Numbered from the stretch's first letter, positions 32,462 through 41,232 are shown. The stretch: DNA of 64,000 nucleotides from Hymenobacter ruricola (GCF_015694525.1 NZ_JADQDM010000001.1:248001-312000), one strand, 5' to 3'. The notes: generated from the sequence alone by a model not told the origin. Numbers and translations: made by a program.

Positions 32462-34540
32462 ATGAAGGCAACTATTGCTCTTATTATTTTGCTTGCCTGC
32501 GGTTCCATTGCCAGCACGTGGGCCCAGTTGCCGGCAGCGCGGGCAGGCGAGCTGGAAACGGTGCGTAGCCGTTGCGTGCGGCTCTTGCTTTCCGACACCG
32601 CCTACGCCAGCGAACGGAGCTACCAGCTGAGCGGCGACATCAGCTACGCGCAGGACGGCGCGGGCTACTACGCCTCCCTGACGCCGGAGGGCGCCTGGCC
32701 CGACGTTGACTACCAATCCACGCTGAGCAACGCCTGGCCGCCCTCCTGGCACCTCTACCGCCTGTTGCTGGTGGCCCGGCAGTACCACCGCAACCACGAC
32801 CCGCAGTACCTGGCGGCGCTGCACCGGGGCCTGACCTACTGGACAAGCCATGATTTTCGCTGCCCGAACTGGTGGCAAAACCAAATCAATACCCCCTTCG
32901 CCTACTCCAGCCTGCTGCTAATGCTGGGAACTGAGGCCACTGCGCAAGAGCGGGCGTTTCTCGACGACGTGCTGCGCCCGCGCATTGCGCAGAAGAACCC
33001 CACGGGCCAGAACAAAATCTGGCAGCACGACATCGAAGCCCGCGTGGCGCTGCTGCACAACGATGCCGCCCAGCTAAACCAGGCGCTGGCCAACATGGCC
33101 ACGGTCATCGAAGTCACCACCGGTGAAGGCATTCAGCCGGACTATTCGTTTCAGCAGCACGGCGCCATGCTGCAGTTTGGTAACTACGGCCTGCACTTCG
33201 TGAACAGCCTATTGTTTTGGCTGGCCGTCACGGAGGGCACCGGCTATACTTTTACGCCGGAGAAGCAGCGCATCCTCTTTGACTATTGCGCCAACGGCCT
33301 GCGCTGGACGGTATTCCGGGGCAGGATGGACATGACGACCCGCGGCCGGCAGCTGCGGGCCGGCGCCGACACCAAGCGAGGGCAGGTGCTCTACGACGAC
33401 TTGCGGCTGGTGCGCGCCCTCAACCCGGCCCAGGCCTGCCGGTACTTTCTCGATGGCTTCGGCGGCCCGGCCGATGCGGCCTGCCAGCTACAGGGCAACC
33501 AAAGCTTCTGGCGAAGCGGCTACCTGGTGCAGCTGGCTCGGAACCGGTATTTCATGAGCGTGAAAACGCACGGCCCCTTCGTGAGAAAAATCGAGTCCAT
33601 TAACGGGGAAAACCAACTCGGGGCCTATCTGAACGACGGCGTGAGCCTGGTGCAGCGCACCGGCCGGGAGTACCACGACATTGAGGCGTACTGGAACTGG
33701 GCCCTGCTGCCCGGCACCACTTGTGACACCACTATGGCGCCGGGCGATGCCCAGGTGCTGAAATCCAACAACGAAGCGGCTTTTGTGGGGCAGGTGTCGG
33801 ACGGCGCTGCGGGCCTGAGCACCATGGCGTACGACCGGCTCGGCCTCCAGGCGCGCAAAAGCTATTTCCTGGTGGGCAACACACTCGTGGCCCTCGGGGC
33901 GGGCATCGAGTCCCAGGACGCCAAAAACGTGGTCACGACGGTTAATCAGACTTACTATAAGGCGCCACTCCTGAACGCTGAGGCAACCCCGAGCAGCCTG
34001 CGGTGGCTCTGGCACGACAGCATCGGCTACTTCTTCCTAACCCCTGGCAGCCAGCCGAAAACGTTGGTGCAAGCCAGAAAAAGCAACTGGCCGGCCGTGG
34101 ATGTTGCCTCGCCGGCGGTGCTGGCGGCCGGGACCGAGGTGCGGAAAACCTGCACCATTTTGCTGCCCCAAAGCAAAACGTCGGATTATGCCTACGCCGT
34201 GCAAACCGGATTGGGCCAGCAACAGACGCGCGACGCGGCCCGCCATTTTCCGGCGCAAGTGCTGGCCAACACCCGCGCCGTGCAAGCCATTGCCTTCAAC
34301 GACCGGGTGCTGGCCGCCTTCTACCAGCCCGGGCAGCTGCGCGTGAGTGCTACCACCAGCATCGAGGCCGGCAGCCCGTGCCTGCTGATTTATAAGCGCG
34401 CCACTTCGCGGCCCGAAGTGTGGGTGGCCGACCCTACCCGCACGCTGCAAAACATTCGGCTGAGCATCAACGGCACCTCCCGGACCATCACCCTGCCCCA
34501 GGGCGACTTACTGGGTAGCAGCGTAAAAACGCCGCTATGA
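32462..34540 (+). CDS. Polysaccharide lyase family 8
   Basis: The product has 692 residues with a signal peptide (MKATIALIILLACGSIAST). The N-terminal alpha/alpha toroid contains WWQNQI (aromatic patch), Asn184 in PTGQNKIWQ, His233 and Tyr242 in SFQQHG and FGNYGLHF, and Arg294/296 in TTRGRQ. These match the Asn-His-Tyr-Arg set of PL8 enzymes (chondroitin AC, hyaluronan and xanthan lyases), with His and Tyr nine residues apart as in chondroitinase AC. The C-terminal half is the usual beta-sandwich region (AYLNDGVSLVQRTGREYHDIEAYWNW, KSYFLVGNTLVALGAGI). It cleaves a glucuronate-containing chain by beta-elimination and feeds GH88. The exact substrate cannot be read from the sequence. Confidence 0.93.
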   Translation: MKATIALIILLACGSIASTWAQLPAARAGELETVRSRCVRLLLSDTAYASERSYQLSGDISYAQDGAGYYASLTPEGAWPDVDYQSTLSNAWPPSWHLYRLLLVARQYHRNHDPQYLAALHRGLTYWTSHDFRCPNWWQNQINTPFAYSSLLLMLGTEATAQERAFLDDVLRPRIAQKNPTGQNKIWQHDIEARVALLHNDAAQLNQALANMATVIEVTTGEGIQPDYSFQQHGAMLQFGNYGLHFVNSLLFWLAVTEGTGYTFTPEKQRILFDYCANGLRWTVFRGRMDMTTRGRQLRAGADTKRGQVLYDDLRLVRALNPAQACRYFLDGFGGPADAACQLQGNQSFWRSGYLVQLARNRYFMSVKTHGPFVRKIESINGENQLGAYLNDGVSLVQRTGREYHDIEAYWNWALLPGTTCDTTMAPGDAQVLKSNNEAAFVGQVSDGAAGLSTMAYDRLGLQARKSYFLVGNTLVALGAGIESQDAKNVVTTVNQTYYKAPLLNAEATPSSLRWLWHDSIGYFFLTPGSQPKTLVQARKSNWPAVDVASPAVLAAGTEVRKTCTILLPQSKTSDYAYAVQTGLGQQQTRDAARHFPAQVLANTRAVQAIAFNDRVLAAFYQPGQLRVSATTSIEAGSPCLLIYKRATSRPEVWVADPTRTLQNIRLSINGTSRTITLPQGDLLGSSVKTPL

Positions 34541-34748
34541 GGTTGCTAAAAACCACAGTTTTATCCTCAAACAGCTGCTTTGCGACAAAGGGACTGTTTG
34601 AGAAGCGTTGATGCCCGGCGGCAGCCCTGGCGCAGGGCACTTTGCCCGGGGCAGGCCGGCGGCCGTACACGCATTCGGGCGGGCAGGAAGCGTCGCCGGG
34701 CAAGGACTTGAGCCGGCCGCCTTCCTGGCTGCCAGCGCTTTTTAGACG

Positions 34749-36350
34749 ATGATTTTTTCTGTGATTTTTCGGCGGGTGGCGGTGGGAGTGGGGCTGGCGT
34801 GCGGTGGGCTGCTGAGCTGCCAGCCGCGCCAGTCGCTGACCCGGGCCACCACTGAGGCGCGGCCGCCCGCCATCGCCAACCCCGTGCTGCCCGGCGACTT
34901 CCCCGACCCGTCGGCGACCAAAATCGGCGACAGCTACTGGGCCTCGGCCACGTCTTCCAACTGGGGGCCGGTGTTTCCGCTGCTCAAATCCCGGGACCTC
35001 GCCAGCTGGCAGCTGGTGGGCTACGTGTTTCCGGATGCGCTGCCGGAGTGGGCCGACTACTATTTCTGGGCGCCTGAAATCAGCCAGGAAGGCGGCAAAA
35101 CCTACGTGTACTACGCCGCCCACCAAAAGGGCGGCAACCTGGCCATCGGCGTGGCCAGCGCCGACCGCCCCGAAGGTCCGTACCGCGACCACGGCCCGCT
35201 GGTGGGCCAGCCCGACGGCTCCATCGACCCGTTTCCCGTGCGCGACGAAAAAGGCCGCCTCTACCTCCTTTGGAAGGAAGACGGCAACAGCGTGCAGCAG
35301 CCCACGCCCATCTGGGCCCAGCCCATGAATGAGGCTCGCACGGCCCTCACCGGCGAAAAAACCGAGTTGTTCCGCAACACCGCGCCCTGGGAGGGCAACC
35401 TTGTGGAAGGCGTGGGCGTGGTGCGGCGTGCCGGCTACTTCTACGCTTTTTACGCGGCCAACGGCTGCTGCGGCGCTTCCTGCACCTACGCCATTGGCGT
35501 GGCCCGGGCCCGGCGCCTGCTCGGCCCCTGGGAAAAATGCCCCCGCAACCCCTTGCTGTCCACGAACGCCGCCTGGAGCTGCCCCGGCCACGGCACCGCC
35601 CTGGAGCGCAACGGCCATTGGTACCTGCTGCACCACGCCTACCAAACCGGCAGCTTCGAGAACGTGGGCCGCCAGGGCGTGCTCAGCGAGTTTGCCTGGA
35701 ACGCCGACGGCTGGCCCGCGTTTCTGAACCAGCCGCCCATCTCGCCCGGCACGGCCAGCCCCGGCCGCATCCAGCCCGTGGCCCTGGCCGATGAGTTCGA
35801 CCAATCCACCCTGGCGCTGACCTGGCAGTGGCCCGTGCAGCACCGGCCGCGGCTGGCCGTGCGCAACGGCCAGCTTTACCTCACGGCCAGTCCCGACGCG
35901 GGCGGTGCGGCCCTGGGCCGCAGCATTAGCTCCGCCAATTACACGGCCACCACCACGCTGCTGAACCCCGCTGCCCTGCCCACCGGCGCCAGCGCCGGCC
36001 TCGTCGCCATCGGCAACCCCGATAACGCCCTGGCTTTCACCGCCAGCAACGCCACGCTGCAGCTACAGGAGCGCCGGGTCGGCAAAACCCGCCTGCTGGC
36101 CGAAATTCCGCTGCCCGTTGCGGCGGCCCACGCCGTGCAGCTGCGCCTGCAAGTGCGCGCCGGCAGCAGCTACGGCTTCGCCTGGAGCACCGACGAGGGC
36201 CACACCTGGGCCAACCCGCTGCCCCACGACGGCACCCTAAGCGGTGCTCACCTGCCGCCCTGGGACCAGGGCGTGCGCGTGGGCCTGCTGGCCCAGGGCC
36301 CAGCCACAGCTACTGTTGCCTTTGAGCGGTTCGAGCTGCTCAGCGAGTAA
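34749..36350 (+). CDS. GH43-type five-bladed beta-propeller hydrolase
   Basis: The product has 533 residues. The lipoprotein-like signal ends in GGLLSCQ. The catalytic propeller covers about residues 45-330: the base Asp is in PGDFPDPSATKIGDSYW, the pKa-modulating Asp in GSIDPFPVRDEKGRLYLLW and the acid Glu in NLVEGVGVV. The C-terminal part (about 340-533) is a beta-sandwich of the DUF1349/XynB2-like type (DEFDQSTLALTWQWPVQH, YTATTTLLNP). GH43 enzymes cleave beta-xylosyl or alpha-arabinosyl (sometimes galactosyl) bonds, so the target glycan probably carries such side chains. The 208-base gap before it holds a weak hairpin (CAAACAG/CTGTTTG near 34573-34600) and no clear promoter. Confidence 0.88.
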   Translation: MIFSVIFRRVAVGVGLACGGLLSCQPRQSLTRATTEARPPAIANPVLPGDFPDPSATKIGDSYWASATSSNWGPVFPLLKSRDLASWQLVGYVFPDALPEWADYYFWAPEISQEGGKTYVYYAAHQKGGNLAIGVASADRPEGPYRDHGPLVGQPDGSIDPFPVRDEKGRLYLLWKEDGNSVQQPTPIWAQPMNEARTALTGEKTELFRNTAPWEGNLVEGVGVVRRAGYFYAFYAANGCCGASCTYAIGVARARRLLGPWEKCPRNPLLSTNAAWSCPGHGTALERNGHWYLLHHAYQTGSFENVGRQGVLSEFAWNADGWPAFLNQPPISPGTASPGRIQPVALADEFDQSTLALTWQWPVQHRPRLAVRNGQLYLTASPDAGGAALGRSISSANYTATTTLLNPAALPTGASAGLVAIGNPDNALAFTASNATLQLQERRVGKTRLLAEIPLPVAAAHAVQLRLQVRAGSSYGFAWSTDEGHTWANPLPHDGTLSGAHLPPWDQGVRVGLLAQGPATATVAFERFELLSE

Positions 36351-36392
36351 TAAAGCCGGCGGCCATTGCTGCGTTTATTTTGTTGGTGCCCG

Positions 36393-37298
36393 ATGCTGCC
36401 CATTGCTTTCGACCCTATTTACGCCCACCCGCTGCCCGCCGGCCACCGCTTCCCGATGCTGAAATACGAGCTGCTGCCCGAGCAGCTCCTGCGCGAAGGC
36501 ACCGCGACGGAAGCCGACTTTTTCGCACCCGTCCCGCCGCCCGATGCCGACGTGCTGCTGGTGCACGACGCCGATTATTACGAGCGGTTGCGCCGGGGCC
36601 AGCTCACCCGGCAAGAAGAGCGCGCCACCGGCTTCCCGTGGTCGGCGGCGCTGTTTGAGCGGGAAGTCACCATCCTGGGCGGCACCATTGAGTGCGCGTG
36701 CCGGGCACTGGCCACGGGCGTGGCGTTCAACATTGCCGGCGGCACGCACCACGCTTTTCGGGCGCGGGGCGAAGGGTTTTGCCTGCTGAACGACCAGGCC
36801 GCCGCGGCCGCCTGGCTGCTGGCCCACGAGCCCCGCGTGCAAAAAGTCCTCATCGTGGACCTCGACGTGCACCAGGGCAACGGCACGGCCGCCATTTTCC
36901 AGCACGAGCCGCGGGTGTTCACCTTTTCCATGCACGGCGCCCGCAACTACCCCGCCCGCAAGGAAACCTCCGACCTCGACCTGCCCCTGCCCGACGGCAC
37001 CGACGACGCCCCCTACCTCAGCCTGCTGGTCGCCACGCTCCCGCGCCTGCTGGATGAAGTGCGGCCCGATTTCGTGTTCTACCTAGCCGGCGTCGACGTG
37101 CTGGCCACCGATAAGCTGGGCCACCTCGCCCTCAGCCGCGACGGCTGCCGCCAGCGCGATGAAATCGTGCTCAGCCTTTGCCACCGGCACCGCCTGCCCG
37201 TAGTAGTGTGCATGGGCGGCGGCTATTCCGAGCGCATCATCGACATCGTGGAAGCCCATGCCAATACCTTTCGCGTGGCGGCCGGGCTCTTCATTTAA
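36393..37298 (+). CDS. Histone-deacetylase-fold hydrolase (AcuC/HDAC superfamily)
   Basis: The product has 301 residues. The family active site is present: GGTHHAFRARGEGFCLLND (tandem His), VDLDVHQGNGTAAIF (zinc Asp and His), YLAGVDVLATDKLG (zinc Asp) and VCMGGGYSERI (Tyr region). Bacterial members deacetylate small molecules such as acetylpolyamines or acetoin-related compounds, or proteins; the substrate is not shown. I chose ATG 36393 because the family starts with a strand like LPIAFDPIYAHPLP. Its TAA stop lies inside the left arm of the inverted repeat 37291-37388. Confidence 0.9.
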   Translation: MLPIAFDPIYAHPLPAGHRFPMLKYELLPEQLLREGTATEADFFAPVPPPDADVLLVHDADYYERLRRGQLTRQEERATGFPWSAALFEREVTILGGTIECACRALATGVAFNIAGGTHHAFRARGEGFCLLNDQAAAAAWLLAHEPRVQKVLIVDLDVHQGNGTAAIFQHEPRVFTFSMHGARNYPARKETSDLDLPLPDGTDDAPYLSLLVATLPRLLDEVRPDFVFYLAGVDVLATDKLGHLALSRDGCRQRDEIVLSLCHRHRLPVVVCMGGGYSERIIDIVEAHANTFRVAAGLFI

Positions 37299-37388
37299 CA
37301 ATTATCAATTAACATTTAGCAGCCGTTCGACGAACCCAGTGGCGCAGCTTGAACGGCTGCTAAATGCTAATTGATAATTGTTAAATGA
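37291..37388. repeat. Near-perfect 38-bp inverted repeat shared by two converging gene ends
   Basis: Arms 37291-37328 and 37351-37388 are inverted copies with one mismatch and a 22-base loop. The outer end TCATTTAA supplies the stop codon of the deacetylase gene on one side and of the methyltransferase gene on the other. It can act as a bidirectional terminator. A related repeat is at 38067-38198. Confidence 0.85.
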
Positions 37389-38079
37389 GAATCAGCTGCC
37401 AGCGAAACGCCCAGCGCCAGCGCAGCTCGTACTTCGTGATGCCGGCCCGCGCCAGCAGTGCCACCCAGTCGGCCCGCCGGAAGGCGCGGGCTACGGACAG
37501 CGGCGCATCGTGCCGCACCAGATACGAGCCGCCCAGCAGCCGCGTGAGCCACTTGATGCTGTGGTAAGCCAGCCAGTGCCGGTGCAGGTCATTGATGACG
37601 ACAGCCACTCCCGCCTGCTGCTGCCATTGCCGCAGCAGCGTCACCAGCTCCTCATCCGTAAAATGGTGGCAAAACAGGCTGCACGTCAGCACGTCGTAGG
37701 GCTGCGCCTGAAATTCGGGCGAGAAAATATCGAATTGCTGGTAGCTGATTTCGGGGTATTCCCGGCTTTTGCCCGCCGCGTATTCCAGCATGAATTCGTT
37801 GGCGTCGATGCCCACCAGCTCCACGCGCAGGTCTTGCTTGCGCGCCCAGCGGGCTATCTGGCGCAGGGTATCGCCGCCGCCGCTGCCCAGGTCGGCCACG
37901 CGCAGGGCGCGGCCGGCAGGAAAGCGCGGCCGCAGTCGGTTCAGCGCATCCAGCACCGGCGCGTAGCCGCCCAGCCAGGTATTGATGGTTTCGAGCTCGT
38001 CGAGGTTATGGCGCAGGGCGTCGGAGGCCAGCGTCAGGTCGTCCATCAGCTCCGGGCCGGAAGCTCTTTCATTTAACAT
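37381..38079 (-). CDS. SAM-dependent class I methyltransferase of the type III PKS cluster
   Basis: The product has 232 residues. The SAM-binding motif I is VADLGSGGGDTLRQIAR, followed by VELVGIDANEFML (motif with acidic residue) and YDVLTCSLFCHHF. The ATG at 38079 lies inside a repeat arm (38067-38100); ATG 38046 (MDDLTLASDALR) is an alternative start that avoids repeat sequence. It is the last of three minus-strand genes with the polyketide synthase and FAD oxidoreductase. It probably methylates the polyketide product. Confidence 0.85.
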   Translation of the reverse strand: MLNERASGPELMDDLTLASDALRHNLDELETINTWLGGYAPVLDALNRLRPRFPAGRALRVADLGSGGGDTLRQIARWARKQDLRVELVGIDANEFMLEYAAGKSREYPEISYQQFDIFSPEFQAQPYDVLTCSLFCHHFTDEELVTLLRQWQQQAGVAVVINDLHRHWLAYHSIKWLTRLLGGSYLVRHDAPLSVARAFRRADWVALLARAGITKYELRWRWAFRWQLILI

Positions 38080-38198
38080 TTATCAAGTAACATTTAACAG
38101 TTCGAGTGATAGAGCAGCAGGAGCCGGGTCATCCTGCTTTGGCGACTCATCTGCCTGTGCCTGCTTGTTAAATGTGAAATGATAATTGTTAAATGAAA
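38067..38198. repeat. Inverted repeat of the TCATTTAACA family at the PKS gene end
   Basis: Arms 38067-38100 and 38166-38198 share TTTCATTTAACA, TTATCA and ACATTTAACA in inverted orientation. All four arms of this element and of 37291-37388 belong to one family. The PKS reading frame runs through the whole element. Confidence 0.75.
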
Positions 38199-39300
38199 CC
38201 TCCAGCAGCATGGCTTCCATCGTCAACCCTGGCCCAAAAGCGAAACTGAGAACCGGCGCGCCGTGGTCGGCGGGCGTGGCGTGGGCCAGCACTTCGCGCA
38301 GCACAAACAGCACCGTGGCCGACGACATGTTGCCGTAGTCGCGCAGCACGCGGTAGGCGTGGCGGTTGTCGTCGCGCGTCAGGCCCAGCTCGGTTTCGAT
38401 GGTTTCCAGAATCTTGCGCCCGCCGGGATGAATGGCGAAGTGCCGGATGTCGCCCAGCTGCACCGGCAAGCTGCTGAGCAGCCCATTCGTCAGGTTCCCG
38501 ATGCCGCGCTGAATGAGCTTGGGCACATAGCTGCTCAGCGTCATCTCAAACCCGAAGTTGTTGATGTGCCAGGCCATGTCGTCGTGCCCATTGGGCTCCA
38601 GGCCGCAGTGAAAGGCTTGCAGCGCCAGGCTGGGCGCCTCGTTGGGCAGCGGCTGGGCCTGCACCAGGCAGGCCGCCGCGCCGTCGCCAAACAGGGCATT
38701 GCTCACGAGGTGGTCTTCCTCCGGGCTTTTCTGGAAATGCAGCGTGCACAGCTCCACGCTCACGATGAGCACGCGGGCCCCGGCATCGGCCAGGCAAAAA
38801 GCGTCGGCCAGCTTCAGGGCGTTCACGGCCGCGTAGCAGCCCATGAAGTTCACGCAGGTGCGGCGCACATCTGGCCGCAGCCCCAGCGCCTGCACCAGTT
38901 CAATGTCCAGCCCCGGCGCGTACATGCCCGTGCAACTCACCGTGATGAGGTGCGTGATGCTGCCCACGGCTACGTCGGGCACCTGGTGCAGGGCGTTGCG
39001 CACGGCCTCCACGGCCAGGGGCAGGGCCTCGCGGCGGTACACGGCCATGCGCTGGCCCACGCTCGGGAAAGGCTCCAGGTCGGGCGTGTTGGGGAAAAAC
39101 GTATACTCGCCGTTGGCCCGGCCGTAGTCGGGCAGCACCGAGTAGCGGTGCTCGATGCCCGACACCCGGTACAGCGCCCGCAGCTTGCGCGTGTCGGCTT
39201 CGCCAAAGCCCAGCGCCCCGGCCATGAACTCGGCAATCTGCGGCTGGGCAATGCGATGAATGGGGTTGGCCGTGCCAATGGCACCTAGATAACTCGGCAT
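38083..39300 (-). CDS. Type III polyketide synthase (chalcone/stilbene synthase family)
   Basis: The product has 405 residues. The catalytic triad is visible: Cys123 in VSCTGMYAPG, His291 in FAIHPGGRK and Asn324 in DYGNMSSATV. FGDGAAACLV and the C-terminal LSFAFGPGLTMEAMLLEV are further family motifs. The enzyme condenses malonyl-CoA units onto an acyl-CoA starter to give alkylresorcinol- or pyrone-like products. The normal fold ends near residue 368; residues 369-405 are encoded by a palindromic repeat (38067-38198) and look like an accidental tail. It is in an operon with a methyltransferase and FAD-dependent oxidoreductase, a gene set common in Bacteroidota type III PKS clusters. Confidence 0.92.
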   Translation of the reverse strand: MPSYLGAIGTANPIHRIAQPQIAEFMAGALGFGEADTRKLRALYRVSGIEHRYSVLPDYGRANGEYTFFPNTPDLEPFPSVGQRMAVYRREALPLAVEAVRNALHQVPDVAVGSITHLITVSCTGMYAPGLDIELVQALGLRPDVRRTCVNFMGCYAAVNALKLADAFCLADAGARVLIVSVELCTLHFQKSPEEDHLVSNALFGDGAAACLVQAQPLPNEAPSLALQAFHCGLEPNGHDDMAWHINNFGFEMTLSSYVPKLIQRGIGNLTNGLLSSLPVQLGDIRHFAIHPGGRKILETIETELGLTRDDNRHAYRVLRDYGNMSSATVLFVLREVLAHATPADHGAPVLSFAFGPGLTMEAMLLEVSFNNYHFTFNKQAQADESPKQDDPAPAALSLELLNVT

Positions 39301-39469
39301 GCCGGGAAGGAATTACGGGCGAAAAAGCAGGAACGAAATGGCCGCCCGGGCACCCGGCCCCGGCACTGACTCGCCCTAGTTACGGGATTACAACCGGTTT
39401 TGCCCGCCGTCGGATTAAAATTGGGTTAATAACTTTTTGGCGTGGCCTCGGCGGCGGTCAAGTCGGCAC

Positions 39470-40588
39470 CTAAAATTCCCGGCCGTGGGTGCGGCGCATC
39501 AGCGCCTGCACGGCGCCCGGCCAGTGGCGCAGGCCGCCCACCACCAGCTCGCTCAGCACCGGCCCGCCAAACAGGCGCTGCACCGCCCGCCCCACCCGCA
39601 GCCGCGCCCCAAACTGCGCCTTCCACGCCTGGGAATAGGCCGACTCCATGCCCGCCCGCGTGGTTTTATGGCTTAGAAAGTCGTGCGCCGCCGCCGCCGC
39701 CAGCGCCGCCCCGTGCAGCGCCATGGCCATGCCGTTGCCGCACAGCGGCGTGATGAGGCCGGCCGCGTCGCCCACCATCAAAATGTGCTGCTCCACCGGC
39801 TGCTTGGCCGCGAAAGAAATCTCATTGATGACCTCTGGCTGCGGGTATAGCACCTCGGCGGCGTTCAGGATTTCGCGCAGGCGCGGGTTTTGGGCCAGCA
39901 CTGCTGCCTCCAGGGCCGGAATGGTGCCGTGGCGGCGCAGGTTTGCGCGAGTGGTGAGGTAGCAGAAGCACAGCTTGTCTTCTTCGATGGCCGAAATGCC
40001 GGCGTAGCCGTCGGCAAAGTTGTGCAGCGCAATCACGTCGCGCCGAAAGCCCGGCAGGCGCAGGTGGTACTTCACGCCGAGGTAAGGCGAGCGCTGCGCA
40101 AAAAAGCCGCGCTGCAATTGCCGGTCGAGGTTGGCGCGCTTGCCGTAGGTGCCCAGCACCACGCGCGCCGCAAGCTGCCGGCCGTCGGCTAGGGAAACCA
40201 GGTGCTGGTCGGCCGCGGCGTCGTAGGCCACGTCCGTCACCGTGCTTTTCAGGTAGAAAACCACGCCCCGCTGCTCGGCCAGCCGGTACAGAAAATCATC
40301 CAGCGCGTAGCGGCTCACTCCAAAACCACCCAAATCAAGCGGCGCGCTGAGGGTGCGCCCGCCCGGCGACGAGAGCTGAAATTGCGTGATGGCGGCCGGC
40401 CCCAGCGCGGCCGGGTCGGCGCCCAGGCAGCGCAGGTAGGGGAGGACTTCGTTGCTCACGTACTCGCCGCACACCTTGTGGAAAGGGTACTGCTTGCGCT
40501 CCACCACGGCCACGCGGTGGCCGCGCGCGGTGAGGTCCAGGGCCGCGGCCAGGCCGGCCAAGCCGCCGCCAATCAAGAGTATATCCAC
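39470..40588 (-). CDS. FAD-dependent oxidoreductase of the type III PKS cluster
   Basis: The product has 372 residues. The FAD-binding Rossmann motif is GGGLAGLAAALDLTARGHRV with the acidic residue in VVERKQYP. KVCGEYVSNEVLPYL resembles the geranylgeranyl-reductase/flavin hydroxylase group, and LMVGDAAGLITPLCGNGMAMA is the second FAD (GD) motif. It probably hydroxylates or oxidises the aromatic polyketide made by the neighbouring synthase. It is the first gene of the minus-strand cluster, about 170 bases before the synthase, with no terminator in the gap. A TACTTTCG on the minus strand near 40629 is a weak -7 candidate. Confidence 0.88.
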   Translation of the reverse strand: MDILLIGGGLAGLAAALDLTARGHRVAVVERKQYPFHKVCGEYVSNEVLPYLRCLGADPAALGPAAITQFQLSSPGGRTLSAPLDLGGFGVSRYALDDFLYRLAEQRGVVFYLKSTVTDVAYDAAADQHLVSLADGRQLAARVVLGTYGKRANLDRQLQRGFFAQRSPYLGVKYHLRLPGFRRDVIALHNFADGYAGISAIEEDKLCFCYLTTRANLRRHGTIPALEAAVLAQNPRLREILNAAEVLYPQPEVINEISFAAKQPVEQHILMVGDAAGLITPLCGNGMAMALHGAALAAAAAHDFLSHKTTRAGMESAYSQAWKAQFGARLRVGRAVQRLFGGPVLSELVVGGLRHWPGAVQALMRRTHGREF

Positions 40589-40683
40589 CTAATTGGTCGG
40601 TAAAATGTGAACAATGGCGGCGAAAGTACCGTACTTCATCGAGGTTTCTGTATATACAACTAGGCCCGACGAGTAAGCCGCCG

Positions 40684-40691
40684 TACCTTTG
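40684..40691 (+). promoter_or_regulatory. -7 box of the small T9SS gene
   Basis: TACCTTTG matches TAnnTTTG exactly, the same octamer as in the tRNA-Val promoter, and lies 72 bases before the ATG at 40763. No clear -33 TTG is seen 19 bases upstream. Confidence 0.6.
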
Positions 40692-40762
40692 TCAACTAAA
40701 AGCACCATTTTTCGTTACCTCCATTACGCCCTAAGCTCCTTTCCCCACCCCTTAATTATACT

Positions 40763-41149
40763 ATGATGCAACGCTACTTTCTACCTCTGCTATTGTGTGC
40801 GTGTTTGAGCTTCGGCCTGGCCCCCGTGCTGCACCTGCCCGGTGCTTCGGCGGCAATCACCCGCCCGGGCCAGCAGGGCAGCAAGCCCGGCAACGACGAG
40901 AAAACCCTCGTGGTGTACCCCAACCCCAGCACCGGCATCGTGCACCTCACCATCAACAACCTGCAAGGCAAAAAAGTGGAGTTGAGCGTGCTGAACGTCA
41001 TCGGCTCGGTGATGTACCGCGAAACCCTCACCGAACTCAACGACCGTTATACCAAGATGCTCGACCTGAGCAAGTTTGCCAACGGCCTCTACTACGTGCG
41101 CCTGGAGTCGGACAACACCAGCCAGATGTGCAAGCTGGTTATTCGCTAG
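40763..41149 (+). CDS. Minimal T9SS-sorted protein (signal peptide plus sorting domain)
   Basis: The product has 128 residues. A signal peptide (MMQRYFLPLLLCACLSFGLAP) and a linker of about 25 residues precede an almost complete type A sorting domain: TLVVYPNPSTGIVHLTINN, KVELSVLNVIGSVMYRE, LDLSKFANGLYYVRLES, CKLVIR. Nothing else is left to be cargo, so the mature protein would be a very short peptide or the domain itself has a job. It is monocistronic, with its own promoter and terminator. Confidence 0.85.
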   Translation: MMQRYFLPLLLCACLSFGLAPVLHLPGASAAITRPGQQGSKPGNDEKTLVVYPNPSTGIVHLTINNLQGKKVELSVLNVIGSVMYRETLTELNDRYTKMLDLSKFANGLYYVRLESDNTSQMCKLVIR

Positions 41150-41180
41150 TCCATTCGCCCGGCTTGTCTGGGCAAAGGTC

Positions 41181-41216
41181 ACAAAAAAAGCAGCTCTTGG
41201 GCTGCTTTTTTTATTT
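41181..41216 (+). terminator. Intrinsic terminator of the small T9SS gene
   Basis: AAAAAAGCAGC and GCTGCTTTTTTT pair around CTCTTGG. It can also serve the small minus-strand gene that ends at 41233. Confidence 0.85.
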
Positions 41217-41232
41217 TCAATCATCAGAAGGC

